From positions 14,936,061 through 15,000,060 of the forward strand of contig OY986967.1 in the NCBI GenBank assembly GCA_963920575.1: 64,000 nt of DNA. Reading direction: 5' to 3'. This document shows positions 55,931 to 64,000 of the stretch, piece after piece. The DNA is from Narthecium ossifragum. Its lineage: Eukaryota > Streptophyta > Magnoliopsida > Dioscoreales > Nartheciaceae. Positions within the stretch are counted from its first letter, which is position 1; the number at the start of each line of letters is the position of its first letter. Both the position numbers and the translations under genes were made by a program. The notes beneath the pieces are model-generated. The model was not told where the DNA came from. It did not search any database and was given only the letters and a program-made list of their open reading frames with translations.

Positions 55931-57018
55931 AATAGTCATCAAATGATCCCTCCAATGGGATGAAGTCTTGTTCCTCAATTTTCATTTGATATTTCAAAAT
56001 AGTTATAGTGAACTTTATTCTATGATTTATTTTCCTTATGAAGTCTTTTTTTTAAAAATGAATCCTTGAAAAGAATTAATCTTGACTAAAATCTTGTATC
56101 TTGATTGATTTTAAAAGAGGTCATATGGTCATATTTTGCATTATAATGCTTACTGATTTGAAATGAACTTTAATCATCCCTTATGAGATATTATGACTTG
56201 TATGCACCATAAGCATAAAATTTTTCAAGTATTTTCATGCAATTGAAAAGTGATATGTGAGTTCTAAATGCTCATTTTCCCACACATACACTCATGTGCC
56301 ATATCTTTGATTAATTGCATGAATTCCATGTTTAATGACATGTTTTAGCTCATAATATTCAATCACATGTGTATGCAAAATTTCATGAGATTATTGAATC
56401 AAAATCATTTTAAATTAAATTTTAAAATTCATTTTCTGAAAGTGACGGTCGACCGTGAGTTCACTTGGATCGACCGTGACTACACAACCTTTCATGTAAT
56501 GCTAAAATCGTTCTCGACGATCGACCGTGAACCTTTGAAGGTCGACCGCCACTGGTTGTGTCAGATTCTTTCATGAAAATTTTCATCGCATCTCATTTTA
56601 AAAATAATTTTTCAATAATTTGTATATGGGGGAGATAAAGGAACTTATGGTTGGGGAGTACTTTATTTGAATGGATTTAAACATTTTTTTTAAAAAAATA
56701 TTAATTGATTAGATAGCAAGCCTCCATTAGTGATCAACTTCTTTTTCTTGCTCCATCCCCACTTTTTGATGATGCCATAGGGGGAGAAAAAGTTGTGATG
56801 TGATCTATTGCTACCAATCATGATATTAGTTAAAGAAGAAATTATACTAAAAGATAAATTATCTTGTTATAATATCATGGATAGAACTTTTCAATATAAT
56901 ATGACTGGTGTGCAATCTTAGTATTCATCTTAGAACACCTTTTATCAAAGAAATGGATTCATGGATTTAGGAGGAGCAATAGATATTTTATCATCACATA
57001 TAAATAGATATTTCATGG
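55931..57018 (+). other. Copia 3' non-coding region
   Basis: AT-rich. A CGGTCGACCG-type cluster at 56440-56560 resembles that in the LTRs. Purine-rich runs at 56626-56640 (TATGGGGGAGATAAAGG) and 56778-56790 (TAGGGGGAGAAAAAG) are of PPT type but lie 230-390 bp from the 3' LTR, so the true PPT is uncertain. Confidence 0.6.
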
Positions 57019-57696
57019 ATTTAGTCCTAATAGTGTTTTTGATGATACAAATATGTTCCTAAATGTTAAAATATATATGTGATAATATATATATTGATAA
57101 CAAGCTTTAACTTTCATATCTGAGCTATTATTGTGTTGACGGTCGATGCATGAATCCATCCGTGGGATTGGCGGATTCATCCGTGCATCATCCGTGGGAT
57201 GTTGACGGTCGATGCATGGATGCATCTGTGGGATTGACGGATGCATCTGTGCATCATCTATGGATCGACCGTGAAGAGTGGCGGATGCATCCGTGGATCA
57301 TCCGTAGATCGACCGTGGAGCATTTATGAAGAAAAGTGAAGAAGCGATGGTCGATCGGAGCATCGACCGTGTGAAGCCTTTTTGTTGATAGAGCCTGACG
57401 GACGATGTGACGGTTGATGTCACGGTCGCCCGTGAGGCGTGACGGAAAACTTATAAGGGAGAATTACAAGTAGCGAAACCTCAAGGAGGCCCTTAAGAGT
57501 GTGGACGTAGGCAAGGTTTGCCAAACCACTATAAAATATTGTGCAAGTCTCTTAACTCTTTCTCTCATCCTTCATTGCATGCTTTATTTATAGTTTTCAT
57601 ATCTAAACTAGCATACTAGTCTTCTAGCTTTCTATCTTGGTTTTCATCTATTGTATTTCCGCAAAAGAGTCGAATTCACCCCCCCTTGGACCTTCA
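57019..57696 (+). repeat. Copia 3' LTR with internal deletion
   Basis: 678 bp. The first two bases read AT in place of TG. The join CGTGACGG-AAAACTT corresponds to deletion of 53319-53732 of the 5' copy, with a two-base GG microhomology. It ends CTTCA before TSD ccaag. Confidence 0.9.
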
Positions 57697-57905
57697 CCAA
57701 GAACAAACGAGAGGAAACATAGACTGCGAGCTCCTGTCTAGGTAGCACCCTGCCCAGTCGTACCATCTCTCGCGGGGACACACAAGTCAGGGACATCGAC
57801 ATCCATTCTTAGCACTTGACCTTGGAGACCCGACACGACCTCTACACCTCAACTACAAGAATAATACATAGTCGACTATAACAATAACCTCAAATGCTAG
57901 TGAAT
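57697..57905 (-). repeat. L4: diverged LTR, right part
   Basis: Continues L4 after the copia TSD. The block CCCGACACGACCTCTACA near 57830 matches 46795 of S3. It ends where the CACTA terminus begins (57906), so the rest of this LTR lies beyond the CACTA and LINE insertions or is lost. Confidence 0.65.
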
Positions 57906-57919
57906 CACTACAAGAAAAA

Positions 57920-58500
57920 GGATGTTTAATGACAACACTTTATGTCACTGCAAACATGGTTCTCATCACTAAAGATTCTTTAGTGACGACGGTAGTGACA
58001 ACAACTGTTGTAGCTTGTGTGGCCGTTGCTAATACGTTAGTGACGACAACTGTGTCTTGTCACTGATAACTATTTTTTTAGTGACAACTGGAGGTGTCAC
58101 TATAGTATATACACTTGTCACTATAACTCGTTCTAAATCGGATGAGGTGTGAATTAGTGATAATATTAGTGACAAAATTCCTATCGCTGGTAAGGATTTA
58201 GTGACAAATATATATTAGATTTCTTGACACTAATTCGCGTCACTAATTTTAGTATGTGACAACAAGTGTTGTAACTAATAATATTATCAGTGACAATATT
58301 AATTGTTATCACAAAAGATATTTGTTAGTGACGACAATTGTTGTCACTATCAAATGTGATGTTGGTTATGAAAAACGTTAAAATGACAACTCTTATCGTC
58401 ACAAAAACCATAAATAGTGACAAAACATTATTATTGTCACAATTACATTTGTTAGTGACAATAATTGTTATCACAACTGAAAATTATTGACAATCTTCAT
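57920..58500. repeat. CACTA subterminal repeat field
   Basis: Dozens of short GTGAC/GTCAC motifs with variable spacing, for example AGTGACGACAACT and TTGTCACTA. Known function in this superfamily: TNPA-type protein binding. Confidence 0.75.
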
Positions 58501-58881
58501 TGCCACAAATCGTAGACTAGCTACCTGTTACATTGATCTAATGAACTTATCGATTGACATACATTCAATATAAAATAAAAAGAGCATTACAAATAAAATT
58601 TTATTAATCAAATTGTTCATAACAAAAGTAGTCCAAAAAACATAAATAAATTCACTACATAGTTTCTAATAAATGACAAAGAGAGCTAAAAGTTCTATTA
58701 AATTAGGCTCTAAGATCTCAATGCAAAACAATCCCAATGCAGAAGAGCAACAATCGATGATCCTGCAAAAACATATCATGAAGCATGTTACTTTGGAAAA
58801 ATAAATATCAATACTATAATAAAAAATAACTTCAACTACTATCACAATATACAATTGCAAATTTACCTATCACCGTGATGA
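58501..58881 (-). other. CACTA internal non-coding stretch
   Basis: AT-rich sequence between the subterminal repeats and the last exon; probably 3' UTR or intron of the transposase-related gene. A donor-like GGTAAAT at about 58862-58868 (minus) follows the stop. The 64-codon ORF at 58666-58860 is not supported. Confidence 0.5.
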
Positions 58882-59290
58882 TTACGAGCTAGTAGCATTA
58901 AAAAATGAACTCACGAGTGGTTGAAACATCTTATCAAACAGAGCTTGCATTCTCTTTTCAAGTTCCAATTGCATAGTTTTTTCCAGCTCCGCTCGCACTT
59001 CATCAACTAGTTCAGTACGTGCTTCAGCACCTTTCCCACGAAAGTACCTAGATTTCTCACCAAGAACATGCAAAAGAATTTCATCATCATTCATTTGCTG
59101 GTCACTTTCAAGTTGTGTATGCTCACTAACAATATCTTTGAGTTTTCCCTAAAATAAACAATTGCCGCAATTACGACGTTGAGCGATACAAATAAGATCA
59201 AGTAAGGTTTATAATTGTGTACTTACATGAATCTCTTGGGATTTTATGTCAGACCATATCACTTCTCCTTCTTTGTTTTTCTTAGTATGT
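58882..59290 (-). pseudogene. CACTA transposase-related gene, last two exons (Transposase_24-like)
   Basis: Exon 59290-59227 (KNKEGEVIWSDIKSQEIH), an intron of 78 bp with GTAAGT donor (59226) and TTTTAG acceptor (59149), then exon 59148-58882 (GKLKDIVSEHTQ, ILLHVLGEKSRYFRGKG, a charged coiled stretch with repeated ELEK, stop at 58882). The V-LG-x-R-x-G-x-RGKG pattern is typical of the plant Transposase_24/Ptta family carried by CACTA elements. The 5' part is cut off by the LINE. Confidence 0.75.
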
Positions 59291-59331
59291 TTTTTTTGCA
59301 GAGTTGAGCCGAAGCTCAAATACAAAGCCAT

Positions 59332-59670
59332 CTACAAAGATAATCCAGGGACATCCGGTGGTGGCTCACCAGATCCCCTATCCCAAAATACAGTATTCCC
59401 TCTCCCATACCTCGCAAGACGATCAGCCGAGATATTCAGTTCCCTCGATACATGCATGATAATTACCTCTTGTAACTGAGCCGCCAGCCAGCACACCCTC
59501 TTTAGCGTGTTCTTTAGAGACTCCGGACAAGAGCACCACCCTTTCACATATCTAACAACATTCAAGGAGTCAGTTTTAATCACCACTCTCCTTAAACCCT
59601 TGCTAGATACGATCTCTAGCCCTCTCAAGAAGGCATGAAGTTCCGCGTGATCAATTGAGAGAGCCACCAT
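59332..59670 (-). pseudogene. LINE ORF2 RNase H domain
   Basis: Frame of 112 codons ending at 59332; coding continues upstream past a stop near 59810. Blocks: AELHAFLRGLEIVSSKGLRRV (catalytic Glu), IKTDSLNVVRYVKG (catalytic Asp) and HVSRELNISADRLAR (H and final Asp): RVT_3-type RNase H. It would remove RNA during cDNA synthesis. Confidence 0.85.
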
Positions 59671-59808
59671 GCTGTCGGCAACAACCGAAGAGATAGAGGA
59701 TGATTCATCAAAGCAGGCGATACCAATACCAGCGACTGAGCCGTTCCTCTCCCACGAAGCATCCGACTGAACGAGAGTGAATCCCTCCGGTGTTTGCCGG
59801 ACTAAGAC

Positions 59809-60216
59809 CTACATTCCACCACCCCGATGCAACATCCATTCCTTGGCCCCCCATATCGCACCTCGCGCCGTTGTTTCTGAGCTCGAAGTCTCCCCGTGAA
59901 AAATGAACTCATTCCTCTGTTTCCATATATGCCACATCCCATATCCTACCTTTGCCTTCACCAGTTTGGAATGATCGGACCCAGCTAGCATCTCATTCCA
60001 GTTTACCCAGCACCCACTTGCATAAATGCCTGGTTCCGACAAGAAAATTCTCCTCCATACCTGTCTAGAGTATTCACAGAGGAACAGAGCATGCTCTGTA
60101 GATTCCTCTATTTCTTCACATCTCGGACACACTCCATCGGCGATAATATGTGCCCTCTCCATCGCCAGTTTAGTCGCGAGCTTCCCATGTACCACTCTCC
60201 ATAAAAAGGTCTTCAC
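59809..60216 (-). pseudogene. LINE ORF2 zf-RVT domain
   Basis: KTFLWRVVHGKLATKLAMERAH, then CPRCEEIEESTEHALFLC: the cysteine/histidine cluster of the zf-RVT domain that follows plant LINE RT. The frame continues upstream to WKGPFGPRV and a stop at 60322. Confidence 0.85.
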
Positions 60217-60321
60217 TCTAGGCCCAAATGGCCCCTTCCAAATGGGGTTACAATCATGATCCGATCGCCAGTCCTCCCTTCTTTCTTTTTCCTTATCATA
60301 CAGAGATAGGTAAGTAGATTT

Positions 60322-61244
60322 TCATGACACTCTACCTCCGGGATCTCTGGTCCAACATGCAGTGTCTCCTTCGTCAAAGCCGACTTCAACCTCCTCAATG
60401 GCCAGCAACAGGTCTTGTGAGAAAATTCCCCTGATGACGCTTCTCCGCCAGCAACCATTCGGCCTTATCAAATCCCCCACAAGCATAGACTCATAAATTC
60501 TATCCATATTCACAAATGTGGGCTTCCTTCCTATCGGCATATCAAGCACCCACCAGTCCATAAGGACATTCACCTTGCTATTCCTCCCCACCTTCCACTT
60601 AAGGTCCATTCGCAACAATCCCACAGCTCTACAGACGGATCTCCAAAGCGGCGAACATCCATGTCGAGGTCGATCTTTCGGAAGAACACCCTGCCACTGG
60701 TACTTTGCATTCACCAATTGCTTCCATATAGAGCTCACCCTCGGCAATAGCTTGGACGCCCTTACCATTCTCTGCCCATCCTGCCACAAGGGGATGTCAC
60801 GAATGGAGAGTCCCCCATCCTCTTTTTGTGCACATATCTTCGACCATCTGATCCTACAAACACCAGATGACTTGCCATCCCATAAGAAGTCTCTACCAAG
60901 TCTATCCAAATTATTCAAGACTGCTTTCGGGACCTGCAGGGCCGTCAAGGTATAGACCGGCATCGCTTGGAGTACATGCCTGAGTAGGGTACCCCTACCA
61001 GCGCCAAACACTTCCCTGTCCAACGTTGCAGCTTCTCTTGGACAGAGTCGATCAAGTATGAGAAATCCTGAGCCTTCAGCCTCTTCCCACTAATCGGAAC
61101 TCCAAGATAATTCCAAGCCGCTCTTGATTCTACCATTCTCAACCGGCGAGATATGTTCCTTCTCAAGTAAACAGGTACCACAGGGGAGATTTTAATGCTG
61201 GATTTGAGGTTGTTGAGTTCCATTCCCGAACGCATCCCATGCAC
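60322..61244 (-). pseudogene. LINE ORF2 RT C-terminal region
   Basis: Two frames: 61244-60945 (SSIKISPVVPVYLRRNIS, YLGVPISGKRLKAQDF) and 61023-60322 (RHVLQAMPVYTLTALQVPKAVL, FLWDGKSSGVCRIRWSKIC, GGLSIRDI, DWWVLDMPI). A frameshift lies near 61000. These are the post-RT blocks (YLGVPI, PVY, FLWDG, GGLGI) of plant LINEs. Confidence 0.87.
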
Positions 61245-61262
61245 TTTGAAGATGTCAAGGAT

Positions 61263-62309
61263 TCATTTTGCCTCTCCATCTGATGCCTTCGTCACCAGGA
61301 AACAATCATCGGCATGCAAAAGGTGCGACACCCGCAGGGGAGATCTACGAAAGCTCATCCCCTGAAGTCCACATGTGTCATTAGAAAGAAGGGCCGATAT
61401 AGATACCTGCACCAAAACAAACAAAAAGAGTGAGAGGGGGTCGCCTTGGTGGAGACCCCCTTGCGATGATACTCTTCTCGTGATCTCGCCGTTGACGATA
61501 GAAGCAAACAGCGGTGACCGGACACAGCCCATAATCCATTCAACCCATCGGCGATGAAAACCCATCGCTCTCATCGTCTCCTCTAGAAAACACCATCTCA
61601 CAGTATCATATGCTGAACGAATATCTAACTTCAGTGCCACAAGAGGTTTGTCGGCCGGTGCTTTCTCAACTGAATGTAGGATCTCCTGTGCCGTAGCCAC
61701 ATTATCCTGGATATTGCGTCCCGATACAAAGGCAGATTGTTCGATATTCACCAGTTCATGCATCACAGACTTCAACCTATTCAAAAGGACGGTTTCCACC
61801 AGCTTGTATTTAACATTACATAGGCTTATCGGCCTAAAATCTTTGACAACTTTAGGAAATCTGCATTTTGGTATTAGCGAGATGAAGGTTTCACCCCATC
61901 CCGACGGCATCCTCCCCGACTCAAAGAAGCTACGTACTACTGTAGAGAGGTCCTCTCCCAAGAGACTCCAATAGGCTTTAAAGAACTCTACAGTTAGTCC
62001 ATCCGGGCCCGGACATCTACCAGTCCCCATACCCCATAGCGCGGCCTTAACCTCAGCCGTAGAGACCTCAGTTACCATCTCCTCCGCGACCATTGGTGAA
62101 ATTTTTGGTAATTCCGGCATTGCTTCCATCTCCCCTTCGATCTCCCCAGTGTCTTCCCACAGCTTCGAATAGAATTCTGAAAAGATAGTACCAATATCTT
62201 CTGTTGTGTCCACCGAAAGACCCTCAACGGTAATCAACTCCTTAACTGGCGATCTGTGTCCCCCTGCATTGACGAGGGAATGGAAAATTTTCGAGTTTTC
62301 GTCTCCCAC
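61263..62309 (-). pseudogene. LINE ORF2 reverse transcriptase
   Basis: 348-codon frame: GDENSKIFHSLVNAGG, CPGPDGLTVEFFKAYW, FISLIPKCRFPKVVKDFRPISLCNVKYKLV, SAFVSGRNIQDNV, ALKLDIRSAYDTVRWCFL, QGGLHQGDPLSLFLFVLV and LLHADDCFLV. Both catalytic sites are present (D in KLDIRSAYD; ADD in HADD). It ends at an in-frame stop at 61263, and the next frame continues in phase. Confidence 0.9.
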
Positions 62310-62351
62310 CTTCAGCCATCTAGTCCTTCCCGACTAAAACCTAGCAACCTC

Positions 62352-63380
62352 TTATTGTTGAAGAACTGCCACATATCTATTCTCTATACTCCTCATAAGT
62401 TGCTGATCGGGTATTGAGATTTCACTCTCATCCTCCATCTCATACAAGGCCTCCAGACTATTTCCCATGAGAGCAAGGCTGTTGCCAGTTTGAACCTCGT
62501 GGCCGCCTCCCCAACTCCTCACCCCCTCCTTAATCTCTAGCAACCTTGTCTGCAGGATATACGAGTTAGATCCTCTCTGACTTCTCTTCCAAGCTCTAGA
62601 GACAACCTCGTCGAATGCCGACGTCCCCAGGTGACTATTCCGGAGCCGAAACATAGCTGCTCCCCTCCTTTCCTTCGGGTGTGAGAGGATAAGAAGTGGA
62701 CAGTGGTCTGATGCAATCCGAGGGAGATGCCTGACCACCGTAGCTGGGAACGCGTCGGACCAGCGGGAGTTTCCTAGAGCCCTGTCAAGTCGCTCAAGTA
62801 TCCTTGCTCTGCCAAATTTCTCGTTACACCACGTGAAAATCGGCCCCAAGAACCCCAGGTCAACAAAGTCAAATGCTGCCATAAAGCCCAGAAAATCCAT
62901 CACCCTTGCTTAGTATGTGAATGGCTTCCCCCGCCTTTTCTCCTCAGGAGATGCTAAGACATTGAGATCTCCCAAGAGAATATGTTGGAGATTGAGAACA
63001 CTGATACTCCCTACCGAATCCCACAAGTGCCTGCGGTCCCTATAGTTCCGAGCAGCATACGCAACAGAAGCCACCCACTGCCCATCTTCCTCAGAGGATA
63101 CCAATGCATGAATGCACTGGCCTTCCACCTGCACACACGAGACCAGTCCATATGATGATCTCCAAATTAAAAAAATGCCACCCTTCCTACCAACAGCAGG
63201 TGGAAGGAACATATCCAAATTCAATCCAAACCGGTGCCTGGCCGGAATAAGCTGATCCTCCCCGAAAAGAACATCCAGTAAACATAGAAATTGTAGGTCC
63301 TTATCCTTCAACAACCTTACAGCTGTAAAAATCGCCCGGCGAAGACCACAACCGCGACAGTTCTAGCATAACAGCTTCAT
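62352..63380 (-). pseudogene. LINE ORF2 start and endonuclease domain
   Basis: ORF2 starts at ATG 63380-63378, MKLLC, then a stop at 63363 and NCRGCGLRRA; the LCWNCRG entry is typical. Endonuclease blocks: FLCLLDVLFGEDQL, GRKGGIFLIWRS, HILLGDLNVLASPEEKRRG (D and N of the active site), then a stop at 62910 and FTWCNEKFGRARILERLDRAL and ASDHCPLLIL (catalytic D and H). All segments are in one frame from 63380 to 62352. It would nick target DNA to prime reverse transcription. Confidence 0.88.
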
Positions 63381-63973
63381 AAAAAGGAGGAAGGTTGAGC
63401 AGGACTCACCTCCTGCTCACAAGCATGTTCATCCATATATGCTCCCCTCCCCTCCAAGGCCGTGTCCCTCGATGGTTCAAAGCCTGGAGGCCACTCCGGG
63501 CTCCCTGTCGAGGCTAGCGACTGCTCAGCAGTTCCAAGTGACGTTCCCCTCTCGGCAATTGCATGCAATAACCGCTGTAGACTTATTTGATGGGCGTTTA
63601 CTATATCCTCAGGGAAGGATCCAGGCCCACCATCAGAGGCCCCAGCCCTTTGGCCCACATTAGAAGGCTCAGCCCTACCCGGCCCACCAACCTCCACATT
63701 GGCACAGGCATCCCCCACTACTTCAATCGCCTTAACCATCTCATCATCTAGAATATCGTCGTCCCTGATATCTGGAAGGATCTTGTCCGCTCCCTCGGGA
63801 GAGGTCTCCCTTTCCTCTGAGGTCCCCTCTCCCGGCTGAAAAGGTGGTCTACTAGCAGTCATAGTCGCCGTCTGAGGTATTGTGTTTCCATCCCCTTTCC
63901 TCTTAACAGCTCTGTACTCAAGTGTTTTACCTTTGCCTTTATGGTGCACAGTTGTCGAGGTTCCTTGTCCCAT
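63377..63973 (-). CDS. LINE ORF1 C-terminal region (partial)
   Basis: 198-codon open frame reaching toward the window edge; the listed ATG is probably internal. Low-complexity, Pro/Gly/Glu-rich and acidic (DIRDDDILDDEMVKAIEVV), as in plant LINE ORF1 tails after the zinc knuckle. Its TGA (63379-63377) overlaps the ORF2 ATG (63380-63378) as ATGA. ORF1 would bind element RNA. Confidence 0.65.
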   Translation of the reverse strand: MGQGTSTTVHHKGKGKTLEYRAVKRKGDGNTIPQTATMTASRPPFQPGEGTSEERETSPEGADKILPDIRDDDILDDEMVKAIEVVGDACANVEVGGPGRAEPSNVGQRAGASDGGPGSFPEDIVNAHQISLQRLLHAIAERGTSLGTAEQSLASTGSPEWPPGFEPSRDTALEGRGAYMDEHACEQEVSPAQPSSFL

Positions 63974-64000
63974 CCTCGCTACGTCATCAACACCTTCTGC

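Larger units (their letters stand above)
52917..57696 (+). mobile_element. Ty1/copia deletion derivative (gag and protease stub only)
   Basis: 4780 bp with TSD ccaag (52912-52916 and 57697-57701), LTRs TGTTAG to CTTCA, initiator-Met PBS and a copia gag. After the start of the protease, integrase, RT and RNase H are missing. The 3' LTR is shorter by a 414-bp internal deletion. Non-autonomous; the intact TSD indicates normal insertion, so the deletions may have come before or after it. Confidence 0.92.
57906..59290 (-). mobile_element. CACTA (En/Spm-type) DNA transposon, one end
   Basis: Terminus CACTACAAGAAAAA (57906-57919), the classic plant CACTA inverted repeat, preceded by candidate 3-bp TSD aat. 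57920-58500 is a subterminal field of GTGACAAC/TTGTCACT motifs in both orientations, the usual transposase-binding type. A transposase-related gene end on the minus strand follows. The element is cut at about 59290 by the LINE; the other terminus is not seen. Confidence 0.88.
59291..64000 (-). mobile_element. L1-type LINE, 3' part; 5' end outside the window
   Basis: Minus-strand non-LTR element: ORF1 C-terminus (63973-63377), ORF2 with endonuclease, reverse transcriptase, zf-RVT and RNase H (63380-59332), a 40-nt 3' UTR, and a short A tail (T run 59291-59298 on plus). It is inserted in the CACTA gene. Terminal RNase H after zf-RVT is typical of many plant L1 LINEs. Confidence 0.88.

Overview
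This is plant nuclear intergenic DNA built almost entirely from nested transposable elements. I see no host gene, tRNA or rRNA. The plant assignment rests on the element types: Athila-like and Tat/Ogre-like Ty3/gypsy elements primed by tRNA-Asp, a Del/Tekay-like gypsy element and a Ty1/copia element primed by initiator-Met tRNA, a CACTA transposon carrying a Transposase_24-type exon, and a plant L1-type LINE. The species cannot be told; an angiosperm is most likely.

Left block (1-29183). The host layer is a plus-strand Athila-like element (called E0; visible parts 18577-20094, 22509-24778 and 26318-29183). It is cut by a minus-strand Del-like LTR (LTR2: 1081-1114 plus 16748-18576). LTR2 is cut by an Athila-like gag-protease-only element (E2, 1115-16747, TSD ggaac). 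The 3' LTR of E2 is cut by a full-length Athila-like element (E1, 1209-10701, TSD tagac). A further Del-like LTR (LTR1, 1-1080) abuts on the left. E0 also carries two solo LTRs, S1 (20095-22508, TSD ctcat) and S2 (24779-26317, TSD cctcc).

Middle block (29184-43731). This is a minus-strand non-autonomous Athila relative (E3). Its 3' LTR is fused head-on to the 3' LTR of E0 at about 29183. E3 is interrupted by composite C (30905-38750, TSD tcatg), a gag-pol copy whose two LTRs point toward each other.

Right block (43732-64000). A decayed Tat/Ogre-like element (T, minus) holds solo LTR S3 (46155-48493, TSD cacct) and is followed by the 5' end of a Del-like element (D, 49535-52373). D runs into a diverged, AT-rich LTR (L4, minus) that was split by a copia deletion derivative (52917-57696, TSD ccaag). 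A CACTA terminus starts at 57906 and is itself cut at about 59290 by a minus-strand L1 LINE that runs off the right edge.

Three observations stand out: the inverted-LTR composite with a clean TSD and a visible empty site; a two-hairpin motif with compensatory changes 10-11 nt after the pol stop in three Athila-like elements and overlapping the last stop in a fourth; and dense arrays of the short palindromes GATCGATC and CGGTCGACCG shared by LTRs of unrelated superfamilies and even present inside one gag reading frame. All reading frames seen are broken or truncated, so the region looks like a silent retroelement graveyard, with E1 (about 1% LTR divergence by eye) among the youngest pieces.
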